Assembly: GCA_044338255.1 (NCBI GenBank)
Contig: JBIILZ010000107.1
Location: 1 to 13,457 of the forward strand
DNA length: 13,457 nucleotides
From: CAIUVD01 sp044338255
GTDB taxonomy: Bacteria; Planctomycetota; UBA11346
Direction of reading: 5' to 3'
Part shown: positions 1 to 5,921 of the stretch, piece after piece
How the letters are laid out: each line of letters opens with the position of its first letter
How positions within the stretch are numbered: position 1 is the stretch's first letter
Made by a program: the position numbers and the translations under genes
Notes under the pieces: model-generated
Databases searched by the model: none
What the model was told of the DNA's origin: nothing
What the model saw: the letters and a program-made list of their open reading frames with translations, nothing else

Positions 1-91
1 ACCTGGTATGCGGAAGCAAATCACCCAGGGCCATGTCCAACACCCGTTTCTTCAACCCGCGGCGCAATCGCGCCTGGAGCGGGATCGGCAT
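1..91 (-). CDS. Possible 5' end of a gene running off the left edge
   Basis: Reading the minus strand from the ATG at 91 gives an open frame of 30 codons that leaves the window, beginning MPIPLQARLRRGLKKRVLDM. The peptide is basic and amphipathic and looks more protein-like than the two longer frames that overlap it. There is no clear ribosome binding site before the ATG, and a stop lies in frame farther upstream near 140. I do not recognise the family. It may be a shadow frame, so confidence is low. Confidence 0.25.
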   Translation of the reverse strand, partial: MPIPLQARLRRGLKKRVLDMALGDLLPHTR

Positions 92-217
92 CGATCGCGC
101 CGCGGCTCGAAGCAACGCAATGCATTGCCGCCCCCGTCATCATTAGTAGAATGTTTCTCAACCAAGGTCTACCGCTCCAGGAAACCACGTTCTCTCTCCC
201 AGACACTGGCGCTGCTC

Positions 218-232
218 TGCGCCACGACCGTG
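218..232. repeat. 15-bp direct repeat, copy 1
   Basis: The sequence TGCGCCACGACCGTG occurs here and again at 714-728, in both cases followed by one variable base and AAA. The two copies bracket the lower-GC stretch that carries the small secreted protein gene. Confidence 0.6.
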
Positions 233-259
233 CAAATTTACGTACCCCATGCTTCATTT

Positions 260-288
260 AAAGGAGGCATACCCATGATCCTCACTTG
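260..288 (+). other. Strong Shine-Dalgarno with a four-codon ORF
   Basis: AAAGGAGG is followed after seven bases by an ATG that opens only ATG-ATC-CTC-ACT-TGA. The ribosome site is close to ideal, yet it serves a tetrapeptide. It may be a leader peptide or the remains of a gene start whose body was lost. The next plausible gene begins at 359 in another frame. Confidence 0.35.
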
Positions 289-358
289 AATAGAACCCCG
301 CCGTGATCACTGCTATCACCCTCAATTCATTCACTTCATATCCTTTTTATGAAATAAT

Positions 359-673
359 ATGATGCCTCAAATTCCGTCTATGCTCGCCATCGCAATCGCT
401 ACGGGCGCTCTCTTCACCTTGTCCTCAACGCCAGTCTACGCGAATAGCCCTGCACTTCATCGCGTAAAATTACAGGATGATGGTGGACCCACTGCAAAAA
501 GAGTCGTTCGTTATGGGAATTGGCGGATCCTTCAACGTTGGAGTTTGAACTCTAGATACGGAGGGACTGTCTATTATACCCGGGAACTGCAATACGTCTA
601 CTGGTCTGATGGCAGTGTTTCTTACAATTATAGGACAAGGCAGTTTGATACTAGTCCTGGAGCTCCGCGGTAA
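359..673 (+). CDS. Small secreted protein of unknown function
   Basis: The 104-residue product starts with a typical Sec signal peptide: a short n-region, a hydrophobic run at about residues 8-25, and a VYA|NS signal peptidase I site near residue 29. The mature part is about 75 residues, rich in Tyr, Arg and Ser (for example YVYWSDGSVSYNYRTRQFD), with no Cys, so a small secreted beta-rich protein is likely. There is no family I recognise. The gene is visibly more AT-rich than its neighbours and is bracketed by 15-bp direct repeats and by 30-bp repeats of a mobile family, which suggests acquired DNA. The start is uncertain: ATGATG offers two choices and no good ribosome site precedes either. 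Confidence 0.55.
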   Translation: MMPQIPSMLAIAIATGALFTLSSTPVYANSPALHRVKLQDDGGPTAKRVVRYGNWRILQRWSLNSRYGGTVYYTRELQYVYWSDGSVSYNYRTRQFDTSPGAPR

Positions 674-687
674 GCTTCAAAAACTAG

Positions 688-794
688 AACTATAGCCACC
701 CAACTAGAACTATTGCGCCACGACCGTGTAAAATAAAACTATAGCCACCCAATAGATGGTTGCAAAAACTATAGCCACCCAATAGATGGTTGCA
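688..794. repeat. Tandem 30-bp intergenic repeats in front of the RAYT gene
   Basis: Two head-to-tail copies with a 30-bp period lie at 735-764 and 765-794, each containing AAAACTATAGCCACCC and then AATAGATGGTTGCA. A truncated copy (AACTATAGCCACCCAA) is at 688-703. The same sequence, slightly diverged, forms the left half of the 61-bp repeats at 12730 and 13269, so this is a dispersed family in this genome. The copies end about 28 bp before the transposase start codon. Confidence 0.75.
714..728. repeat. 15-bp direct repeat, copy 2
   Basis: This is an exact second copy of TGCGCCACGACCGTG found at 218-232. It lies between the truncated and the full 30-bp repeats. Confidence 0.6.
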
Positions 795-822
795 ATTACT
801 AATAACATAGTAGTTTAAGGCC

Positions 823-1923
823 ATGCCCATCCCCCGCTCCCGCCAAATTCCAGACCGTCCGGTGTGGATTCACGTGATTTCGCGATGCGTACGCAAAGCC
901 TATCTCTGCGGTGGGCGGGATGGTAAGTGGGAATATCGTCGGCAGTGGATTGAGGACCGGCTGAAGGAGTTGACCGGAGTCTTTGCGGTGGAGGTCGCAG
1001 CATACGCGGTGATGTCGAATCATGTGCATGCGGTGGTGCGGATGTTGCCGGAGGCGGCTTCGGCATGGTCGGCACGCGAGGTGGTCGAACGCTGGCTGGT
1101 GGTGTTTGGCAAGAATGCCGAGCGTATGGTCGTGAATGGCGAGCGTGATCCGGTCATCGAACATCTAGCTCAGAATGCCGCTTGGGTAGCCGAGCGGCGT
1201 GCGCGTTTGGCGGATCTGTCGTGGTTCATGCGTGCGTTCAAAGAGCCGCTCGCGCGGCGGGCAAATGCCGAGGACCAGTGCTCCGGTCGCTTTTGGGAAG
1301 GCCGCTATGCCTCCGTGCCTTTGCTCGATCAGGCGGCCGTCATTGCCTGCATGGCGTATGTCGATCTCAATCCGGTGCGGGCGCGCATGGCGCCGACACC
1401 CGAGGCCTCGCGCTTCACCTCGGTGCGTACTCGCGTCGGTGCGCGACAACGCCATCGCGTAGTGCGGCGGGTACAGACGCGGGTGGCAGCTGGGGAGTCC
1501 ACGCCTGAACAAGCCGTCGTATCCTTGAAGCGGGCTGGCATTGCCGAGGAGTCTGTCGCGGGTGCAGTCGCCTCTGCCGAGTCGGGTATGATGGTCGCGT
1601 CCCTGGCGCGCTGTCAGCGGGCTCATGATGGCGCCTCACTGTGCTCGTTCGAATTATCGGTGGACGACTATCTGACCTTGGTCGATCTCACCGGAAAGAT
1701 TCTGCGTCCAGACAAACGTGGCGCCATCGATCCACGACTGCCGGCAATCCTGTCGCGGCTCGAGGTGAAACTCGAGGCGTGGATCACGACCATGACCGGC
1801 TGGCGGCAGATGCACGGACGAGCGGTTGGTCATCGGGCGGTACGCGATGTTGCTGCCGCGCAGCACGGATTGCGTTGGATCCGCAATCGCTGTGCGTTGT
1901 TTGTTGAGAGTGCGGCTTCTTAA
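823..1923 (+). CDS. REP-associated tyrosine transposase (RAYT), Y1_Tnp/IS200-like HUH family
   Basis: The 366-residue protein belongs to the single-strand HUH transposase superfamily. The first beta strand carries HVISRCVRKAYLC (residues 17-29). The metal-binding HUH pair is in SNHVHAVVR (His67 and His69), and the candidate nucleophile is Tyr179 in AYVDLNPVRA, which matches the family signature. GRFWEGRYAS at 155-164 is also typical. The C-terminal half (about 200-366) is the longer extension seen in this subgroup and is probably involved in DNA recognition. All key residues are present and there is no frameshift, so the gene looks intact. The start is the first ATG; AAGG lies only two bases before it, so initiation may be weak. 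It is flanked upstream by 30-bp repeats and downstream by a 46-bp palindrome. Family members are thought to move or maintain such palindromes. Confidence 0.9.
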   Translation: MPIPRSRQIPDRPVWIHVISRCVRKAYLCGGRDGKWEYRRQWIEDRLKELTGVFAVEVAAYAVMSNHVHAVVRMLPEAASAWSAREVVERWLVVFGKNAERMVVNGERDPVIEHLAQNAAWVAERRARLADLSWFMRAFKEPLARRANAEDQCSGRFWEGRYASVPLLDQAAVIACMAYVDLNPVRARMAPTPEASRFTSVRTRVGARQRHRVVRRVQTRVAAGESTPEQAVVSLKRAGIAEESVAGAVASAESGMMVASLARCQRAHDGASLCSFELSVDDYLTLVDLTGKILRPDKRGAIDPRLPAILSRLEVKLEAWITTMTGWRQMHGRAVGHRAVRDVAAAQHGLRWIRNRCALFVESAAS

Positions 1924-1937
1924 GTGATGACATAGAC

Positions 1938-2037
1938 TAAAGGAGACACGCCATCGTGATTGTCAATCAAAGGTGCTCAAAGGTGGCACACCACCTTAGA
2001 TAAAGCGGTGTGGCACCTTTGATCGCATCTTTGATCA
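1938..2037. repeat. 46-bp REP-like palindrome plus decayed arms behind the RAYT gene
   Basis: The core at 1977-2022 has 22-base arms around a 2-base centre. The left arm begins TCAAAGGTGGCACACC and the right arm matches its reverse complement except at three positions. A decayed left arm (AAAGGAGACACGCCA) lies at 1940-1954, and a decayed end (CTTTGATCAT) follows the core. A sister copy of identical length lies at 12404-12449. The hairpin could also serve as the transcription terminator of the transposase gene. The rest of the gap between 1924 and 2159 shows nothing else. Confidence 0.75.
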
Positions 2038-2159
2038 TAACAATGAGCGTGATGAAATCAGCTCGGCGGCAGTAAAAGCTGGACGCAAATAAGCGTGCAG
2101 ACTCGCTTGGCTAAATGCCATTGTCGTTAGACCGGTTTGCCGAAGAAAAACGTCTCTTC

Positions 2160-3131
2160 TCAGCGCGTGAAGACCTGCCCGCCGTCGACCACCAGCACCT
2201 GCCCGGTGACGCAGCGCGAGGCGTCGCTGGCGAGGAACACCGCGGCATTGGCGATGTCATCGGGTTTGATGTCGCGGTTCAGTGCGGTCAGGCCGATGTA
2301 GTACGGGATGACCTGCTCGGGGGCGATGCCCTTCTTCTTGGCGGCGGCGGCGATGTATTCTTTGTTCCAGATCTTCGAGCCTTCGAAGACATTGCCGGGG
2401 GCGATGCAGTTGACGCGGATGGCGTCGCGACCGAGTTCCAGGGCCCAGCCACGGGCCATGTGCAGTTCGCCGGACTTGGTGGCATTGTAGGCGGTGTTGG
2501 CCTTGCTCGGTTCAAGGCCGCTCTTCGACGACAGCAGCACCATCGAGCCGCCATGACCCTGGGCCTTCATGATCCGCGCGGCTTCGCGCCCGAACAGGAA
2601 GTAGCCAGTGAGGTTGATGCGCAGGCTCAGCTCCCACTTGTCGAGCGGGAAATCTTCCAGCGCATACGCCGGTGCCACGCCGGCGCAGCAGGCGATGCAG
2701 TCGACGCGGCCCCAGCGCGCCAGGGCGGCGTCGAAGCCGGCGGCTACCGAGGCTTCGTTGGTGACATCGATGGTCGCGGTGTGGACCCGCGCCGGATCGG
2801 CGAAGCGCGCCGCCACTGCCTGTAGGCCGGCGGCATCGACATCGGTGAACAGCACGCAGGCGCCGGCGCGATAGAGACCGGTGGCGACGCCCAGGCCGAG
2901 ACCCGAGGCCGCCCCGGAAACGATTGCAACCTGGCCAGCAAGGACGCCCTCGGCAGGGGGCGCGGCGCTGATCGCGAGCAGCAGCTCACCGACACGCACG
3001 ACTCCAAAGAGCGGGGCGTTGAGTGCGCTGGCCTCGGCGACCGTCTGGGTCGCAGCGCCCTCGTTGACGAGCTGCGCGAAGCTCCCCGGTTGCAGACGTT
3101 GGATGGCGGCGAGGGCAGGGCGGAGGCTCAT
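2160..3131 (-). CDS. Short-chain dehydrogenase/reductase, sorbitol-6-phosphate 2-dehydrogenase-like
   Basis: This 323-residue protein is a classical NAD(P)-dependent SDR of about 260 residues with an extra N-terminus of about 60. The nucleotide-binding loop is SGAASGLGLG (72-81). Asp97 ends the second strand, which favours NAD over NADP. The catalytic tetrad is complete: Asn173, Ser202, Tyr215 and Lys219 (YNATK). The C-terminal region resembles sugar-alcohol-phosphate dehydrogenases: the insert GSKIWNKEYIAAAAKKKGI, the segment TALNRDIKPDDIA and the VDGGQVF ending. The likely reaction is oxidation of a sugar-alcohol phosphate to a ketose phosphate in the cytoplasm. The first 60 residues do not look like SDR sequence and could be a remnant of a fused partner, as in bifunctional aldolase/SDR proteins. 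There is no clear ribosome site at the ATG. The substrate is inferred only from resemblance. Confidence 0.85.
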   Translation of the reverse strand: MSLRPALAAIQRLQPGSFAQLVNEGAATQTVAEASALNAPLFGVVRVGELLLAISAAPPAEGVLAGQVAIVSGAASGLGLGVATGLYRAGACVLFTDVDAAGLQAVAARFADPARVHTATIDVTNEASVAAGFDAALARWGRVDCIACCAGVAPAYALEDFPLDKWELSLRINLTGYFLFGREAARIMKAQGHGGSMVLLSSKSGLEPSKANTAYNATKSGELHMARGWALELGRDAIRVNCIAPGNVFEGSKIWNKEYIAAAAKKKGIAPEQVIPYYIGLTALNRDIKPDDIANAAVFLASDASRCVTGQVLVVDGGQVFTR

Positions 3132-3159
3132 GCGTCAATGCGTATACATACTTATCCGC

Positions 3160-3208
3160 AGCTCAACGGGTAGCTCAGCTCAGGCTCGGCTCAGCTGTAG
3201 CTCAGCGG
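3160..3208. repeat. Degenerate GCTCAG-rich stretch between divergent genes
   Basis: The motif GCTCA(G) recurs at least six times in about 50 bases between the divergent SDR and lipoprotein genes, followed by a small hairpin (GCGCCT-GTG-AGGCGC, 3210-3224). It lies where both promoters should be. Function unknown. Confidence 0.4.
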
Positions 3209-3231
3209 AGCGCCTGTGAGGCGCCACGGTC

Positions 3232-3888
3232 GTGCTGGATGCGCGGCGAATGCGGCGCACGATGCCGCCCATGCGCTGGTGTCTTACGTGCGGATCAATG
3301 ACCCTTATGCTGCTGGCCGGTTGCGTGGCGCCGCCGCCGATCGCGCGCGGGGCGGCCGCCGGCATCGCCGACAATGTTCAGCGCGCGCACAGCCTGAACT
3401 GGGGCGATCCGGTTGAGGTCCTGCCGCCGTCGGCGCCGGATGCGCAGGGACATCGCTGGTGGCAGCTGCGCTATGCGGGGACGCCGCCGCGGCTGATCTT
3501 GGTCGATGCTGAAACCGGCTGGGGGCGCTTGCCGTCGGCGGATTATGTGCCGCGTGGGCAGGTGCACATGCCGCCGTCGCCGCTGCCGGCGCGTGCGCCG
3601 ATGCTGCAGGATGGCAGCTTCATCTATTGCCTGAAAGCACCCGCCGAGCTCGGCGATGGCGGGGTCGCGGAATTGGAGCGTGAGGCGGCGCGCCTCAATG
3701 CCTTGGCCGCGACCACCAATCTCTATCCGCTGTTCAGCGTGCGCACCGATCACACCGGAAAATCTGCGCTCATCTACGGCTGGCAGGGTGATCGCGGCAT
3801 GGCCCAGGATGAGCGCCTCGGGCAGTGGGTTGCCCTGCGTACGGCCTACGCGCCGACCGCCTATTGGAGCGATCTGCTGCCACGCTGA
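3232..3888 (+). CDS. Small lipoprotein of unknown function
   Basis: The 218-residue product carries a lipoprotein signal: a basic n-region, a hydrophobic stretch (LTCGSMTLML) and the lipobox LLAGC, which would place the lipidated Cys at residue 31. After cleavage the protein is Pro/Ala-rich at first, then a compact domain of about 170 residues with several Trp and Tyr. I do not recognise the family. The GTG start at 3232 is chosen because GAGG lies about ten bases upstream. In-frame ATGs at 3250, 3262 and 3271 would also keep a usable signal peptide. The gene is divergent from the SDR and ends 18 bp from the 3' end of the convergent lactonase gene, so it is probably a single-gene unit. Confidence 0.75.
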   Translation: MLDARRMRRTMPPMRWCLTCGSMTLMLLAGCVAPPPIARGAAAGIADNVQRAHSLNWGDPVEVLPPSAPDAQGHRWWQLRYAGTPPRLILVDAETGWGRLPSADYVPRGQVHMPPSPLPARAPMLQDGSFIYCLKAPAELGDGGVAELEREAARLNALAATTNLYPLFSVRTDHTGKSALIYGWQGDRGMAQDERLGQWVALRTAYAPTAYWSDLLPR

Positions 3889-3906
3889 GGCTTCACGATG
3901 CGGAAG

Positions 3907-4815
3907 TCAGGGCAGACCGGCGACCAGCAGGCGGATGCGATAGACCGCGCTGCGGGCGGTGATCAGCAGGGTCTTCCCGTCCTCGTCGCCAAAGGCGCAA
4001 TTCGCCGGCTCCTTGTCCACGGGAATGAGTCCCATGCGCGTGCCATCGGGACTGAACACCTGCACGCCATTGCCGGCGGTCACGTAGAGCCTGCCCGCGC
4101 GATCGCAGCGCATGCCATCGGGTACTCCGGGCGTGATGACGGCGAAGATCCGTCCACCGCTGAGCTGCGCGTGATCGACGGTGAAGGCGCGCACGTGGTG
4201 TGGCGTACCGGAATCGGCGATGTAGCAGGTTGCGCCATCGGGGCTGAAGCAGATGCCGTTGGGCTGCACGAAATCGGCGGCCACCAGGGTCGGCTCGCTC
4301 GCGCCCGCCGCCAGGCGATAGACGCCGTGCACCGGCTGCTCCGACGGGCGTTTGCCGAGGCCGTAATCGGGATCGGTAAACCACACGCTGCCATCGGCAG
4401 CCAGCGCGCAGTCGTTGGGTGAATTGAAGGCTTTGCCGTTGAAGGACGCGGTCAGCACGCGGCGCGTGCCATCGGCGGCGGTAGCCGACACCAGGCGCCC
4501 ATCCTGCTCGCAGGTATAGCGGTTGCCCTGCAGGTCGCTGCGGTTGCCGTTGCTGTGATAGCTTGGATCGAAAGCGACTGCGAGCGTCAGTTGATGATCT
4601 AGGCGATAGATGCGGCCGGTGGGGATATCGCTGAAGAGCCAGACCTTCTGCGGTGCCATCCAGGTCGGCCCTTCGACGAAGCCCAGGCCGGTGGCGACGC
4701 GTTCAACGACGGCGCCGGTGGGGACGATGTCGGCCATGTCGGCTGCGTGGGCCAAGTCGGCCGCGTGCGAGAAGCATGCGCAGAGCGGTCCCAGGAAGAC
4801 CAGGAGGAGGCGCAT
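3907..4815 (-). CDS. Secreted SMP-30/gluconolactonase/LRE family lactonase
   Basis: The product (302 residues from the ATG at 4815) is a six-bladed beta-propeller lactonase. The family's divalent-metal ligands are visible: Glu48 in EGPTW, Asn186 in QPNG and Asp233 in PDG. NSPND (131-135), FTDPDYGL (146-153) and IADSG (199-203) are also typical. It should hydrolyse a sugar lactone to an aldonic acid. The first 18-25 residues form a signal peptide with a likely cut after SHA, so it acts in the periplasm. The start at 4815 is preferred because the longer frame would put 24 residues in front of the signal. It begins 20 bp after the LysR stop codon on the same strand, which suggests co-transcription. 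The true substrate cannot be read from the sequence. Confidence 0.9.
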   Translation of the reverse strand: MRLLLVFLGPLCACFSHAADLAHAADMADIVPTGAVVERVATGLGFVEGPTWMAPQKVWLFSDIPTGRIYRLDHQLTLAVAFDPSYHSNGNRSDLQGNRYTCEQDGRLVSATAADGTRRVLTASFNGKAFNSPNDCALAADGSVWFTDPDYGLGKRPSEQPVHGVYRLAAGASEPTLVAADFVQPNGICFSPDGATCYIADSGTPHHVRAFTVDHAQLSGGRIFAVITPGVPDGMRCDRAGRLYVTAGNGVQVFSPDGTRMGLIPVDKEPANCAFGDEDGKTLLITARSAVYRIRLLVAGLP

Positions 4816-4835
4816 AGAGGCCCGCGCGGAAAAGG

Positions 4836-5735
4836 TTAACGTCCGTATTTGGCCAGGGCTTCGATCAGCGCCGATTCCGCCGGCCACGGCTGGCGCCGGG
4901 GATCGGTGATGGCGACGATCGAGCGTACAACCTTGAGATCCGACAGCGGCCAGGCGGCAAGCTCACCGCGACGGGTCTCTTTGCGCACCGTCGGCTCGGG
5001 CAGGATCGCGAGACCGAGGCCGGCGATGACCATCGATTTGATGACTTCCGGGCTGTCGTGCTCGAGGACCACCTTGAGCTCGACGCCACGCTCTTTCAGC
5101 GCCCGATCGACGAGGCGGCGGGTGACCGTCGTTGACGGTAAGAGGACGAACTCTTCACCGGTATAGCTGCTGATCGAGCGGCTGCGGCTCTGATGGTTGA
5201 TGGGCAGCACCAGAACCAGTTCTTCATCCCACAGTTTGCGATACTGCAGGCCGGCCGACTCGAATTCGACGGCGCAGACCGCGAGATCGAGCTCGCCATT
5301 GGCGACCATTTCGGGGAGGCGTTCGCTGGTGCGGCAAAGCAGGCGCAGATTGACGCGACGATTCGCCGCCAGGTAGGGGCGCAGGATCGACGGCAGGCTG
5401 TTGACCGCCACCGACTCGCTGGCGCCTAGGCGCACGCGACCGGCGGTGGTGCCATTGGCGGCGCTGAGATTGGATGATACCCGCGACAGTTCTTCAAGCA
5501 GGGGGCCGGCGCGGTTGACCAGCTCTTCGCCCGCCGAGGTCAGGCGCACAGCCCGGCCGATGCGTTCGAAGATCTTCACGCCGAGGGTCTTCTCAAGGCC
5601 TTGGACCTGCCGCGAAAGCGCCGGTTGCGACAATTCCAGCTCGTGGGCGGCGCGCGTGAAGGAGCCCAGGCGGGCGACGGTGAGGGCCGCCAGCAGTTGA
5701 TCGGTAGCGGGTAGTTGGCCCTTCATCAGGCGCAC
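4836..5735 (-). CDS. LysR-type transcriptional regulator
   Basis: The 299-residue protein has the standard LysR layout. An N-terminal winged helix-turn-helix (SFTRAAHELELSQPALSRQV at about residues 25-44) is followed by a linker helix, and then a periplasmic-binding-protein-like effector domain from about residue 95 to the end. The frame is open back to 5963, but the extra part is Pro/His/Ser-rich and unlike the family. The GTG at 5735, with GGGGAAG eight bases upstream, gives the usual family length. An ATG nine bases further in is the alternative. The gene precedes the lactonase on the same strand and probably regulates it. It is divergent from RNase R, with a shared 187-bp gap. The effector is probably a small sugar acid or lactone, but that is inference from the neighbour only. 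Confidence 0.9.
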   Translation of the reverse strand: MRLMKGQLPATDQLLAALTVARLGSFTRAAHELELSQPALSRQVQGLEKTLGVKIFERIGRAVRLTSAGEELVNRAGPLLEELSRVSSNLSAANGTTAGRVRLGASESVAVNSLPSILRPYLAANRRVNLRLLCRTSERLPEMVANGELDLAVCAVEFESAGLQYRKLWDEELVLVLPINHQSRSRSISSYTGEEFVLLPSTTVTRRLVDRALKERGVELKVVLEHDSPEVIKSMVIAGLGLAILPEPTVRKETRRGELAAWPLSDLKVVRSIVAITDPRRQPWPAESALIEALAKYGR

Positions 5736-5921
5736 GTTGCGCACTTCCCCGGGAATGCGCTCGCCGACCTTGGCGGCGGGAGTGGGCGACACTGGGGACG
5801 GATCGAGAGGAGAGGTGCTCAAATGGGGGCTCAGATGAGGGGGATGCGGCAACATGCGCTTTTGCGTTTCATTAGCCCCGGGATTGTCCATTATGCCACG
5901 GCGCCTTGCGTAGGGGAGAAC

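Noticed and set aside
8..289. A 93-codon plus-strand frame at the left edge
   Set aside because: Its composition is typical of an out-of-frame reading (many Arg, Ser, Gln, His) and it has no ribosome site.
735..794. A short CRISPR-like array
   Set aside because: The 30-bp units are contiguous with no spacers, and no cas gene is present.
3160..3230. tRNA-like strings such as TAGCTCAGCGG near the lipoprotein gene
   Set aside because: There is no acceptor stem, anticodon arm or T-arm in order; only the D-arm-like string repeats.
4816..4887. Longer start for the lactonase
   Set aside because: It would place 24 residues before the signal peptide and overlap the LysR gene.
5715..5921. Upstream extension of the RNase R frame to an ATG at 5715
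   Set aside because: It overlaps the LysR start, has no domain content, and the ATG at 5922 has a good ribosome site.
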